Source of the DNA: Hymenopus coronatus
Taxonomy: Eukaryota > Arthropoda > Insecta > Mantodea > Hymenopodidae
Assembly (NCBI GenBank): GCA_030762935.1
Contig: CM060900.1
Span: 370,031,132-370,095,131, forward strand
DNA length: 64,000 bases
Reading direction: 5' to 3'
Under the pieces are notes generated by a model that saw nothing but the letters and a program-made list of their open reading frames with translations, made no database searches and was not told where the DNA came from. Numbering within the stretch: the first letter of the stretch is position 1; the number at the start of each line of letters is the position of its first letter. Made by a program: the position numbers and the translations under genes. Shown piece by piece: positions 37,440-48,516 of this stretch.

Positions 37440-40212
37440 CCAATAGAATATCCAAAGTATTAGAAACAAACTATTAGATCTCGATGTGCTTCTTCAGGAT
37501 AAAATAAGACACATAGATGTATTATGCTTAACTGAACATTGGTTAGATGAACATGAGTTAGAAGAACTGAAACTACCTAACTTTAAAGTTAGGGATAGGA
37601 AAATAATGAAAAATGGTGGAACTGTTACATTAGTTAAAGAAACATGGCAGGCCAGGCCCATCTCAACTTTTGAAAAACTAAAAATAGACGGTCATTTCGA
37701 GTCAAATTTGATTGAACTGGAAAACAAGCTGGTTATTGTATGTATCTACAGAAATCCTTCGGGTGATATACCATTTTCATAAATAAACTTGACCACATAC
37801 TAAATCAGCTATATAAACAGAAATAATAAACTAGCTTTTATAACTATGCTAAATACCTATGGTCTTAAAGCAATGATAGATGTACCTACAAGAGTGACTA
37901 ACAGCTCACGATCTGCAATCGACCAAATAGCAGTAAGTTGAAATCTAGGCCCAAGTGATATTAACGTATTCGAAACTGGACTATCTAACCATTATGCTCA
38001 GACACACACACTTAGTTGGGGACTGGCAAAAAATTGTGATGACCGCACCCCCTTTCTCAAAAAAGTACATCAGCTGAATCAATCTAATATAGAATATTTC
38101 AAATATCTACTAGAGAAAGAAACTTGGGAAGATGTATACATAGAAAAAACGGTGGAGGATATAAGCCTTAAATACATAAATACCTTTAAGCATTACTATA
38201 ACATGGCTTTTCCTATGATGCAAGTAAAGGGGAAACACCAAACATCCAATTGGATAACTAAAGGCATTAAATATCCAGGGACAGACTTAGACTACTAAGC
38301 GAACAAATTAAAAAGAAAAATGTTTCTCAAGCATTAATTACTTATTAAAAAAAGTATACATACAAATAATTGAAGCGGCTAAAAAGCTAGATAATTCCAA
38401 AAAAAATCAATAAATCCGTAAACAAACAAAAGCAATGTGTGATTTAATCAAAGAAGAAACCAACTCCAAATTCTTCTCTTTTAAAAATATAGAGCTAATG
38501 AAAAATAATACTAATGTAAATAACCCTGAAGAAGTAGTGAATATCTTGAACGAACACTTTATTAAAATTACAGAAAATATACAAAAACATAATAATGCAA
38601 AAGGAGTGGGAAACTCTTTACATGTGCCTATTAACACACATTCACTGTTTCTTGAACCAACACACGAAAATGAAATACTAGACATGATCAAAACTCTAAA
38701 AGTCAAAAAATCAGAGGGAATAGATGACAAACTTTATTATCAAAAGCTGTAGCAAATATTTTATCAAACCGCTATGTTATCTAGCTAATCACTCCATAGA
38801 AAGTGGAGTATTTCTGCAAGAATTGAAAATTACAAAAATTAAACCCATCTTTAAAAAGGGCAACCAACAAGATGCTAGCAATTACAGACCAATAGCAATA
38901 CTATCAGCCTTCTCAAAAATATTGGAAAAACTTATGTACAACAGGCTGACAAAGTTCCTAAAAAAGTATAATATTATCAATGTATGTCAATTTGGCTTTC
39001 AAAGCAACAAATCTACTAATATGGCTGTAATGAATTTTGTTAGTAACATTTACGATGCACTAGACAAAAGCGAGCTAGGGATGGGACTATTCCTGGATCT
39101 TACCAAAGCTTTTGACATGGTAGACCACAAAATACTACTAAGCAAACTGTACAAAAGCGGAGTTAGAGGTGTTGCACTTAACCGGTTTAAATCATACCTT
39201 AGCGAGAGCGAACAAGTAGTAGAGATTGACTATATAGATCCTGGTGGGAGGGTATTAATGACAAAACAATCTCAAAAAAGAAAACTTCAAACTGGAGTTC
39301 CTCAAGGCTTGGTTTTAGGTCCCCTCCTATTTTTACTATACATCAATGATTTATCCCAATATATAAAAAATAATGAAGTATCAATGACCCTTTTTGCTGA
39401 TGATACTAGTATTTTCATTAAGGGCAATTACAAGGAGAACCTCAAAGAAAGCATCTCGGTCACTACTACGGAACTTCTAAATTAGTTTAAAACTAACAAA
39501 CTAGTGGTTAATGAAGACAAACTGTGTCAATGAACTTCCATCACAAATCATGCAAAACCTCTGTGAACTTCGATATCAAATTAGGATCTAAGTTCCTGGA
39601 AAATGTGACCCAAACAAAGTTCTTGGGCCTATGCATTGATAATAACTTGAGCTGGGATAACCACATTGAAAAATTAGCCATTAAACTCAGTAAAATAAAT
39701 TTTCTCCTATATCAGTTAAAGAAAAAAGTTTCTACAGAGACACTAAGAACCTGCTACTTTGCATATTTCCATTCACACGTATCATATGGGATTGTATTGT
39801 GGGGGAATTCAGTTAACAGTAAATTAATTTTCAAATTGGAAAAAAAGGCCATTAGAATAATCATGGTGATATCAAGAACTGAAAGCTGTCGTGAGCACTT
39901 TAAAAAATTAAACATTCTATTATCACCATGTTCATACATAAAAGAACTGCTGGTTCATGTTAAGGAAAATATAACAGTTTTATCAACCAATGCTGAGGTA
40001 CTAAAAATAATCTGCACATGAGCTTTCATAAAACCAGTCTATTTGAGAAGTCATTTAAACATACTGGAATTAAACTGTATAATCATCTTCCTATATATTT
40101 GAAAAACAAAGGTTCTATAACACAATTCAAAAATGAAATCCATAAATTCCTACTTAATAATCAGTTCTATTCAATTGATGAATTTAAGAGTCATGGCAGA
40201 GATATGTTTTGA
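37440..40212 (+). pseudogene. LINE H ORF2: endonuclease-reverse transcriptase (broken)
   Basis: The endonuclease opens with NIQSIRNKLLDLDVLLQDK-type sequence and CLTEHWLDEHELEEL, then breaks after 37780. RT landmarks follow in 38435-39485: NYRPIAILSAFSKILEK, FQSNKSTNMAVMNF, GLFLDLTKAFDMVDHKILLS, TGVPQGLVLGPLLFLLYIND and FADDTSIF. A frameshift leads to 39524-40021 (KFLGLCIDNNLSWDNHIEKL, YGIVLWGNSVNS) and a last frame 40018-40212 ending NNQFYSIDEFKSHGRDMF. At least four frame breaks make it inactive. Confidence 0.85.
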
Positions 40213-40545
40213 AATGATGTAAACTGAGCAATCTATATCATTTATTGACTAATAAACCAATACATTGCTTTTATATGCCCTGTTACATGTCTGAGAACTG
40301 CTAGGCAGAATGAACGAACTAGAAAAAAGATGTCCCACCAGCAGTTAAAAAGAAAACTTAATCTGGCTGTCACTACAAGACATTTTTTATATTAAATTGA
40401 TCAATTTTTGTAATTCATCTATGATCTATAATTGTATATTTATTCAAATAATGTATTCCATTATTATTAACTATTTGTACATATAATTTTTGACGTGTCC
40501 TATACTTAATGTAAGTCTTACTGGATGAAATAAACTTATACTTAT

Positions 40546-40834
40546 ACATACAGAAGAAGGAATGGATTCAAGAAGAAACATGGAATTTAATAAGGGAAAG
40601 GAAAAAACAAAATGCTCAACTGAATATGTGAAAGATGCGAGGACAGAAAGCACAAATACAAAAAGAATATAGTGTTGTAGAATAGAAGGTTAAAAAAAGT
40701 GCTAGGAATGATAAAAGGCAGTTTATAAACGTTTATGCAAAGAAAGCAGAGAAGGTTGCCAAGAAGGAGATACAAAAGAAGTATATAAAATTATTCAATT
40801 CTAGCCAAGAAACAATATAGAAAAAATAAACCAA
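40546..40834 (+). pseudogene. RTE linker between endonuclease and RT
   Basis: Reads KKEWIQEETWNLIRERKKQN, KKSARNDKRQFINVYAKKAE and KKEIQKKYIKLFNSS, the usual RTE linker before the RT. It is cut at 40834 by the Helitron, which sits between A and T as expected. Confidence 0.8.
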
Positions 40835-40871
<37 letters not shown>

Positions 40872-41089
40872 GAATCCCTGAAATGTATGTACGCATATCA
40901 CTTCCGAACGACTACATCAAATTGAACAATTCTTTTTTTGTTGTGTTTGTTACTGTCACGACAAGGTTTGTGGAAAATAAAATGTTTAAAAATAGTACGG
41001 GAAAGTATTTAAAATCTGATAACATAAATAAAAACCATGCCAAGCGAATGCATTTCGCTTAATAGCCACCAGATGACAGTAATACCATG

Positions 41090-41690
41090 GTTATTTGTTG
41101 CTAAATTGTCGTAGTAGTGCTATACTTTCCCTCCCCATTCAATATTAAGGTAACACTCCAGTTTATCGACATGATGACGCAATGCAGCAGTGACAATCAC
41201 ATACATTTTTATATATTAACTGTCCTTTCCTTACTCTTGCTGTTTAAAATAAAGCAGCAAGGAAGCTTTCCTGGCGACTAACAGCTAGAGTAAGTACTTA
41301 TTTATTTTCCCCTAGATGGCCCATACTGGTATTATTCTTCCCCATTCAATGTTAAGGAAATGCTACAGTTTATCAAGATGACACAATGCAGCAGTGAAAT
41401 TCAAATGCATTTTTATGTATTAACTGTCCTTGCCATACTCCTATCGTTTAAAATAAAGAAGCTTTCCTGGAGATGGACACCTAAAATACATACTTATTAT
41501 TTGCCACCAGATGGCCGTAGTACTTATTGTTCTATTTTTCTTCTTCAACGCTAAGGGAATGCACCCGGTTATGGAGACAATGACACAAGATAACTGTGAA
41601 AATCAAATATATTTCTTATGTATTAACTATCGTTTCCTTGGTCACATCGTTTAAATAAAGAAATAAGTATATATTTTCTTGTAATTCTTT
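41090..41690 (+). repeat. Three tandem units of about 200 bp inside the Helitron
   Basis: Units begin at TTCAATATTAAGGTAAC (about 41139), TTCAATGTTAAGGAAATG (about 41345) and TTCAACGCTAAGGGAATG (about 41545). Each continues with an ATGACACAATGCAGCAGTGA-like segment, then TATGTATTAACTGTCC and GTTTAAAATAAAGAA. The first two end in GAAGCTTTCCTGG. Internal minisatellites of this kind are common in Helitrons. Confidence 0.85.
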
Positions 41691-42547
41691 AAAATGAACA
41701 AATTATAAACAATGCACATTACCATTAACCCTTCTTGGAATCTGAAAATGGCGGAAAAATGACGGGATCCGTTTTAGGTTTAACTTCCTATTGCAGATGT
41801 TGTGTTATTTGACGTTATGTGGTACACGAGCTAGCTAAAGAACATGAAGATACCCGCGTCACCATCACATTGCAATTGCAGTGCTCTTAATACATTTGAT
41901 CAAGTTATGTTTTGGGCTAAATGGAGACATTTAATACACAAAAGCTATCATCAAATAAATGCTTAACAATTTCCCAACAAGATCTACTTACTCTTTAGTT
42001 TTGCCATTTTTGGCCTTAGAAATGGCTATTTTGGCATAGAAGAAAATAAAGAAAGAGGTGGAAAACATTAGGAGTAAAGGAAAGAAAGAGGTTCGGAAGA
42101 TGCATGAATGTTATTTGTGACTTTCTCCTTAATGTAATTCATTACCTGTGCCAGCGTTTACCCACCACACTATGAAAGCACTGACATTACTGTTATTTTG
42201 CCAACGACATCTTGGTTGCTGATGCTGCTAACTGTATATGTCATCCTTTCCACAATACCTTCTGTGTGCTCTGACTTTGTCCTCTTCGCAATACAAACTA
42301 TATGCCACATTGTGCAGATCATTGTGCTTCATTATGCTTTTCAGATGTAAAGGCCTTATTAGACATTGGCAACGGGCAAATTCCAGTTGACACTTCTATT
42401 GGCCTCATTTCGTTTCCATCAAATTTTTGTCACTTCACAACGTCAAAGGAATAATTAATATCGAAAGTGTTTCCAAATATTGGTGCAAATTACAAAAACT
42501 ATGCTAGGTTGAGCGAATGAGCCATTTTAGCAGCAAATAATAAAAAT

Positions 42548-43170
42548 GTGAATGTAAAAATTCAGGGTAAAATTGATGGACAAATGCATTCATTTAAGTC
42601 GATCAATTCCATTACCAATCCAAATGAAGTTGTCAATTATCTAACTGAATTCCTAAATTCATTGGATTTGCTAGGATTCCCGCCACACAATTTACAGTTC
42701 AAGTTTGACTCGGTGATAATTATACCACGGAATAACAATCAACCAAAATTATGCAACAGAACAAAACTCACTGTTAAAAACTTTATGAACAATTTGGTTT
42801 ACGTTACTATAACATAGGAAAGTTCAAAGCCGAGGATATACTTATTCCAAGAATACCACTAATGTCAACCGACTCTCCTTTTGAATTTAAGCGCACTTTG
42901 CATTCGCAATGACGATAAATCCCAAGGTTAATCGTTAGAAGTGTATGTAATATACCTTGAATTGTGTTCTTCGTATGTTGTACACTGCGTGCTTGAGAGT
43001 CGGCAAACTATCGGTGCTATTTTTTTCTCTCCAGAAGGAAAATTGTACATTACAAGGCATTACAAAAAGTGTTGATAAATTATTTAATTGTAATTTTATT
43101 TCATTGCATGGTCGTACTGTAAACAGAAGATTTTGTCCGAGTTTTCATCGTTAGGTGCACCACCTGTGCG
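42548..43170 (+). pseudogene. Helitron helicase C-terminus (Pif1-like) remnant
   Basis: The open part reads NPNEVVNYLTEFLNSLDLLG, PPHNLQFKFDSVIIIPRNNN and LCNRTKLTVKNFMNNLVYV, the C-terminal Pif1-family helicase region of Helitron proteins. After a stop, other frames continue with EDILIPRIPLMSTDSPFEFK, then NDDKSQG and EGKLYIT-like pieces. The Rep nuclease and helicase ATPase motifs are absent, so an internal deletion removed them. Confidence 0.85.
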
Positions 43171-43190
43171 AAGCCGAGGCGGGCAGCTAG

Positions 43191-43916
43191 TAAAAAATAA
43201 AGATGGATAATTGTTAACAACAAAAGAACAACAGTTAGGGAGATGGAAGGAGTACTTCTCCGAAATGATGTAAAATTTAAAGATAAAGTAGAATATGAAG
43301 TTGATCTAAAAACAAAAACTGAAATAATGCAGCACTGAAAGATATTAAAAATGGTAAAGCTCCACGAATAGACAATGTACTACTGGATGTTTTGACAATA
43401 GATATGAATTCAATAGCTAAGTTATTGACACCTCTATTTGAAGAAATATGGACTGAGAAAAAAATACCAGCAGAATGGAGAAAAGACATAATAAAACCGC
43501 CAAAAAAAAAGGTGATCTGTCTATGTGTAAAATTGGAGAGGTAACACATTATTGTCAGAGCCTAGTGAAATTTTTGCAAGAATAATCTTGAATCACATCA
43601 AAGAAGTGGTATAAACTAAACTTAGGAAGGAGCAGGCAGGTTTCTGAAAGTACCAGAGTTGTGTATTGTCCAACTTATCTTCGAACAATCATCTCAATGA
43701 AAAATACATTGTATTCAGCATTTATAGATTTTGAAAGACCCTTTGACTCAGTTAAAAGATCAGCCATATGGCACCCACTGGAAACTTATGGAATGCCTAA
43801 AATAATTATAAATATCAAAGATATGTGCATGATTATGAATGTCAAGCGCTACATGAAAGAAAACTGACAGAACCAACACAAACCAACATAGGAGTTAGAC
43901 AAGGGTGTATTCATTC
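43191..43916 (+). pseudogene. RTE reverse transcriptase, first part
   Basis: Pieces in several frames include LKDIKNGKAPRIDNVLLDVL-like sequence, FEEIWTEKKIPAEWRKDIIK, LSEPSEIFARIILNHIKEVV, LRKEQAGF, FIDFERPFDSVKRSAIWHPL and LTEPTQTNIGVRQGCI. These are the RTE-clade RT blocks. The reading is cut after VRQGCIHS by a palindromic PLE insertion. Confidence 0.8.
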
Positions 43917-44060
43917 AAAATCTTCTCGGGCTTCTAACCAGGTAAAAACTTGACTTGATACCATCGTTTCGAAGAAGTGCCATCTTCCTTGTCTTCAGAG
44001 TTAGAAGCCCGAGAAGATTTTGAATTAATACGTTGTCAGGAAAGCTTCAGTTCTTATTTT
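43917..44060. mobile_element. Palindromic Penelope-like fragment inserted in the RTE RT
   Basis: Bases 43917-43999 are a PLE 3' end in reverse orientation (AAAATCTTCTCGGGCTTCT, reversed hammerhead). Bases 44002-44060 are a PLE end in forward orientation (GAAGCCCGAGAAGATTTTGA and AAGCTTCAGTTCTTATTTT). A 16-bp duplication with one mismatch flanks the unit (AAGGGTGTATTCATTC at 43901-43916 and AAGGGTGTATTCGTTC at 44061-44076). The pair therefore inserted as one event. Confidence 0.85.
43957..43998 (-). ncRNA. Hammerhead-like ribozyme motif in the PLE fragment
   Basis: Minus strand: CTGAAGA, helix II AGGAAG/CTTCTT around ATGGCA, CGAAACGATGG, and ATC in place of GTC at the expected cleavage triplet. 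AUC is still compatible with the NUH rule. Helix I is not evident. Confidence 0.5.
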
Positions 44061-44960
44061 AAGGGTGTATTCGTTCACCAATTATATTGGTGATGGTTTT
44101 GGATAGAGTAATGAGGAAGATTACCAGAGGAAGAAGAGGCTTGCAGTAAGGATTGAGGAATAATCTGGAGGATCATGACTTTGCAGATGACATTTGCCTG
44201 TTAGCACAAAGTTCCAGGATATGGAAACAAAATGAACTTACAAGAGGAAGCAAAGAAAGTTGGATTAAAATTAAGTTAAAAAAAAAAAAAAAAAGAGAGA
44301 GAGAGAGAGAGAGTAAATGGTAGTACCCAACAAAATAAACAATTTAAGGTGGATGATAAAGACATAAAGAAGGTAGATTTATTTATTTATCCTGGTAGTT
44401 TTGTTACCAAGACAGGTGGTGCAGATGAAAATGTAAATAGACAAATCCATCAAGCAAATGGAGCCTTTGGCAACTCTACCCCACATGCAAATATAACAAG
44501 GAAAACAAAACTAAGTCTCTTCAATACAAATGTGAAATCAGTACTCCTTTATGGCTCTGAAACATGGAAAGCAATGGAACAAATAAACAAGAAATTACTG
44601 ACTTTTGTAAACAATTGCCTGAGAAAAATTCTGGGGATATGTTGGCTGGATATTATAAGAAACAAAAAACTATGGGTACAAACAAATCAAGCTGAAATAA
44701 AGGTGCAAATAAAAAAGAGAAAATGGAATGAATAGAACATGTGCTCAGGAAAGCAGAAGGGGTATAAAAAGGGATGTGATGGATTGGAATCCTCAAAGAG
44801 CAAGGAAAAGAGGTAGACCCAGAATGATATGGAGAAGAACCATAGAGGAGTTTAAGTAGAATGGCAAGAACTGGAGGGGATGAAGCGGCTAGCTAGTCAT
44901 AGAGGAAGATGGAAGACCTTTATTGATGCCCTATGTTTCACAAAGGAATAAGAGGAACCA
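44061..44960 (+). pseudogene. RTE reverse transcriptase second part and C-terminal tail
   Basis: Continues with IVLDRVMRK-like sequence, DHDFADDICLLAQ (RT active site FADD) and LTRGSKESWIKIKL. A poly(A)/(GA)n run follows at 44278-44313. The open frame 44349-44735 reads YPGSFVTKTGGADENVNRQI, LFNTNVKSVLLYGSETWKAM and FVNNCLRKILGICWLDI, and then WNPQRARKRGRPRMIWRRTI after a stop. This is the diagnostic RTE tail. Homology ends near 44960. Confidence 0.85.
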
Positions 44961-45960
44961 AGTATAAGTCTAAACTATAAAAGTTGGTAATGTTAAATCC
45001 TTTGCATCCAATGTTGCATAGCATCAGACAGACAATCCATGAAAAGCAAATCTAATGGAATTTCAAGCTGATGTCTTGAGGTATGTAGATGGTAATACAT
45101 TCTCTAATGGGTGAAAAAGGCAAGAAAGCAATTAATTATATACATATGGATAGCTGGCCATGTGTATTGCTTTAGAGAATAAATGAGGGCTCCCCTTCAT
45201 ATAGTGATGTAATATTATTAATTCATTTGCCATATAACCTGAAGTAACTATTAAATGAAAATTGCAATTCTGCAATATGAAATTAACCTTAAAATTTGGA
45301 TGTTTTCTGATATATTTAGCACATAGAGGCTTCTGTTACAGTTGGCAGTGTGCCACATAACCCAAAATAATTATTAAAGTAAACCTATGCAATTCTGCAA
45401 TATTAAATTAAACTTAAAATCTAGATATTTCATGATGAATTTAACAAACACAAAGTTTTGTTACAGGTGGGAGTGTGTTGAATAACCCAAAATAATGATT
45501 AAAGTGTAACCTCACACAATTCTGCAATATTAACTTTACCTTAAAATCTGAATGTTTCATAATGATATAAGTATTTAACAAATAATACAAAGTTACACAG
45601 GCAATCCGGATTTGAGGGTGTTGAAGATGTTAACATGTCCGGATTTGATATCAGATTGATTACCGTGGTTTTAACCCGTTCTTGGGATCATTAAGGTTTG
45701 AGATTCACAGATCCCTCAGCTATGCCCTGTCATCGCTGCGCAGTTATGACCTTTGGTCACAACTACTCCAATCCTCCATTATAGAAACAATCCCTCTACA
45801 CTTTGTAGCTTAGGGCCCTAAAAGTTTATAGCTGACCAGTAAGTAACAATAGAATAACAAAAGTGCCAAATCCAGGTCAAATTTGGAAGTGGCAAAGTTC
45901 TACCATAAAGTTACAGATAGCAGTGTATTTGACAAGTTGTATGCTTTCATGATCCTGATA
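44961..45960. other. Non-coding DNA with a minisatellite
   Basis: No gene is recognised. The first 280 bases and the stretch 45600-45960 show no repeat that I can identify; the minisatellite is listed separately. Confidence 0.55.
45240..45600. repeat. Minisatellite, about 126-bp unit, three copies
   Basis: GCAATTCTGCAATAT-type anchors recur at about 45264, 45389 and 45515. Each is followed by a CTTAAAATCT(G/A)GATGTTTC-like segment, then TTTGTTACAGGTGGGAGTG and ATAACCCAAAATAATTATTA. The units are diverged from one another by point changes and small indels. Confidence 0.8.
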
Positions 45961-46199
45961 CAGTAAAACCTGTCTTCAGCGAAGTTGAATGGGACTCTCA
46001 AGTGTTTCCATTATGGACAGGTTTCCATTTAACAAAGATATAACAAAATTAAATCATGATCATACAAAACATATTAGTATAAAGAGTATAATAACTTATT
46101 TAGCTGTACATTTATTAATTTTTGCTGTACATAATACACTCCAAAACTTTTAATTAACGAAAAATACCTGTAAACCAAATTGTTTATTTTTTCCAGTTG

Positions 46200-46514
46200 T
46201 CAACACATCTCTGTCTTTTGTGGAAACATTAGCTATCAATTAGTTGCTTTGAAATAAGTCTTGCCCACTTTTTTAGCTACCTTTTAATGTATTCCTGTAC
46301 ATAGACCCTTATATATGGTACCTTTTTGCCCTGACACCAACAAACCACTCCCACACTTTTTATTGATGACTTGGTTTTCAGTTTTCTTGAGCTCTCTTAA
46401 CTTTTCTATTTGCACAGTTTTCCATCGCTTCAAAATTTCCAATTTCTACTTTAGAATTTCGTAAACTTGAGTTTTGTTTACAATGAACAGCTTCACGATC
46501 TGCTTGACACTCAA
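46200..46514 (-). pseudogene. Pogo-like transposase fragment (CENP-B-type DNA-binding N-terminus)
   Basis: With the mariner removed, the minus strand reads MASKTRVVLDLNTRVKVIYA from 47902 and then SVKQIVKLFIVNKTQVYEIL, KLEILKRWKTV and NQVINKKCGSGLLVSGQ in 46514-46300. This is a CENP-B/Tigger-type HTH with its usual LSVKQI(V)xxFxVxKTxVYxIL pattern. One stop follows YEILK, and a frame change lies near the mariner junction. There is no DDE domain. Confidence 0.7.
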
Positions 46515-46516
46515 TA

Positions 46517-47827
46517 CGAGGGGCATACTGAAAGTCATGAGCAACACTGTTTTACAATCTTAATATTTATTTTTAAGCCAAACCAAATACATCATCATAA
46601 TCTACAGACTTTCTTTCACTTTTCAACATAGTCTCCATTGTTTTGCACACATATTTCCCATCATTCTACAAGTTTGAAAATGCCCTTGTGATAGAACTCC
46701 GTTCCAGCTGCCCGCAGACCTTGACGCCCTGCTTTCCGAATATCCTCCAGCGTCTCGTAGCGTTGGCCACGCATCTGCTCCTTCACAGAACCGAAAAGAT
46801 GGTAGTCGGAGGGTGCCAAGTCGGGACTGTAGGGAGGATGTGGAAGAGTTTCCCACCCTAATGCCCTGATCTTCTCCATAGTGGCACGGGCAGTATGCGG
46901 ACACGCATTATCCTGTTGAAGGATGATCCTCTTTCCAGGGCGTTTATCACGCAAAGCCCGACGGAGCTTCAGAAGTGCCTTGATGTAGCGGGCAGAATTT
47001 ATAGTTTGTCCAGGCTCAAGAAAGTCAACCAGAATGCAACCTTGTGTATCCCAAAAGACACTTCCCATAACTTTTCCTACAGACTGCACTGTCTTTACTT
47101 TCTTCTTCGATGGTGAGTTCAAGTGGTGCCATTCCATACTCTGACGTTTCATTTCTGGCTCATAGTGATGGAACCAACTCTCATCTCCAGTCACAATACA
47201 CGTCAAAAATTCATCACCTTCATTATGAAATCTCTGAAGAAGGTTTCGTGCAATGGTTCTTCTCTGAAGTTTGTGGACTTCAGTCAATAAACGGGGGACC
47301 CAACGGGCACAGACCTTTCGATACCCAAGCTGTGGATCATTTCTTGCACTGCCCTATGTCCTATTTCAAGTTGCGCAGCAATTTCATTCACAGTGAAACG
47401 CCTATCTCCTGTAATGAGCTCATCAACTCTTTCCTTGTTGCGTTCTGTAGAGGCAGTTCGAGGACGCCCGCTACGAGGCGCATTTTGCAGACTTGTGTTT
47501 CCATCTTTGAAATGTTTCACCCATCTTCTAACACTGCTGGCACCCATGCAGACAGCTCCATACGCACGTTGAAGTTTGAGATGAATTTCAGGAGCAGATT
47601 TTCCTTCTTTCACAAGGAATTCAATGACAGCACGCTGTCGAAACGAAACATCAATGTCAGCCATTTTTCAAACACCAGCTGTGGTCACGTGATAGAAGCT
47701 AATGATGTCACAATATGTCAACATGTGGCTTAAAGTCTGTAGATTACGATCCTGCAATTCGTTTCGTTACATTGTTGAAATTTAAATTTCTACAATGGGT
47801 TGCTTGTGACTTTCAGTATGCCCCTCG
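46517..47827 (-). mobile_element. Mariner 2, nearly intact (1311 bp), with TA duplication
   Basis: Terminal repeats CGAGGGGCATACTGAAAG are identical at both ends for 21 bp and continue as TGAGCAAC versus CAAGCAAC. TA flanks both sides (46515-46516 and 47828-47829). The 1.3-kb length is typical of the family. It inserted into the pogo-like transposase gene. Confidence 0.95.
46616..47664 (-). pseudogene. Mariner 2 transposase, DD34D type, two lesions
   Basis: The start ATG at 47664 opens MADIDVSFRQRAVIEFLVKE, followed by the HTH region (VRRWVKHFKDGNTSLQNAPR). A 1-nt deletion near 47325 shifts the frame before KVCARWVPRLLTEVHKLQRR. The catalytic motifs are intact: GDESWFHHYEPE, QQDNACPHTA and PYSPDLAPSDYHLF, with 34 residues between the second and third D. 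A CGA-to-TGA-type stop at 46661-46663 precedes the final CVQNNGDYVEK (stop at 46616). It is otherwise close to functional, so the insertion is young. Confidence 0.93.
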
Positions 47828-47934
47828 TATATCCTTTTCACTAGCATAAATCACTTTTACTCTTGTGTTAAGATCTAGCACAACCCTTGTTTTTGAAGCC
47901 ATGGTACCTACTGCAAAACTAAATTGTCACCGTC

Positions 47935-48024
47935 TTCGTCTTCATCTTCTTCTTGTTATTATGGTTATCGTTATGCTTATTCTTATCACTATCATTACCA
48001 TTACCACTACCATTACCATTGTTG

Positions 48025-48055
<31 letters not shown>

Positions 48056-48135
48056 CATCATCATCATCATCATCACCATCGTCTTCATCATCATCATCAT
48101 TATTGTTGTTGTTATTCTTACAATTATTATTAACC
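47935..48135. repeat. Compound trinucleotide microsatellite
   Basis: TTC, TTA, TAC/CAT, GTT, ATT and CATCAT blocks follow one another. It is open in several frames as Ser-, Tyr/His-, Ile- or Met-rich strings; none is a gene. Confidence 0.9.
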
Positions 48136-48516
48136 CATCATTGGTCGACATGAGAGCCCTGTGCTCACTTTGATTAAAAATTTAGGCCATCCAATCTACT
48201 TTTAAATCAAAATGTTTCATACTACGTGTACCTTTCAAAGCATGTTTATGGAACAAGTTGATGATGCTACAGAGCATTTCAATATTTTAATTCCCTACAG
48301 GATAAAAAGGAACTAACTTATGCACTGAACTGAGCATACCACTCATATGTCGACCATTGTCAGATCAATTGTTGTCGGATTATCGTTTTGTTCTTTCTGA
48401 GGTTCTGAGACAAGAATTCGTAATAATTCCTGACAGAGTGTTCACATTATTGGCTAACATTGCACCGTGTCCGTCTGCATTGGTAAGCTAGCAATGATGG
48501 GAGGACAAGAACAAAA

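Larger units (their letters stand above)
36106..40545 (+). mobile_element. CR1/Daphne-like LINE H (4.4 kb), inserted in the RTE linker
   Basis: A plus-strand LINE with ORF1 (36117-37262) and ORF2 (about 37440-40212) and a 330-base 3' UTR. It ends in TTATACTTATAC rather than poly(A), as expected for CR1-group elements, which end in short repeats. It splits the RTE between GFKN and the following KKEWIQEETWNLI. It carries several frameshifts but is less decayed than the host RTE. Confidence 0.85.
40835..43190 (+). mobile_element. Helitron (2.36 kb), inserted in the RTE
   Basis: The 5' end is TC followed by a (TA)n run (40835-40862). The 3' end is CTAG (43187-43190) preceded by a GCAC-CACCT-GTGC hairpin and the segment GCGAAGCCGAGGCGGGCAG. 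The flanks are A on the left and T on the right with no duplication, the standard rolling-circle insertion rule. It contains a helicase remnant and internal tandem repeats but no Rep domain that I can see, so it is non-autonomous. Confidence 0.9.
33445..44960 (+). mobile_element. RTE-type LINE expanded by four nested insertions
   Basis: Five plus-strand segments (33445-34359, 35665-36105, 40546-40834, 43191-43916, 44061-44960) read in order as one RTE-clade element of about 3.2 kb: leader, endonuclease, linker, reverse transcriptase and C-terminal tail. Each segment ends where an independently recognisable transposon begins, and the protein homology picks up again on the far side. All segments have multiple stops, so this is the oldest layer of the stack. 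Confidence 0.85.
45961..47905 (-). mobile_element. Pogo/Tigger-like element, internally reduced and split by mariner 2
   Basis: The low-coordinate end starts CAGTAAAACCTGTC directly after TA (45959-45960). AAACCTGTC pairs with GACAGGTTT 50 bases in, which resembles pogo-type termini. The high end contains the N-terminus of a CENP-B-like transposase (47828-47902). The opposite terminus is not found and is probably lost in the microsatellite at 47935. The catalytic core is missing. Confidence 0.65.

Noticed and set aside
47865..48173. Several overlapping open frames rich in Ser, Tyr/His, Ile or Met
   Set aside because: All come from the compound microsatellite.
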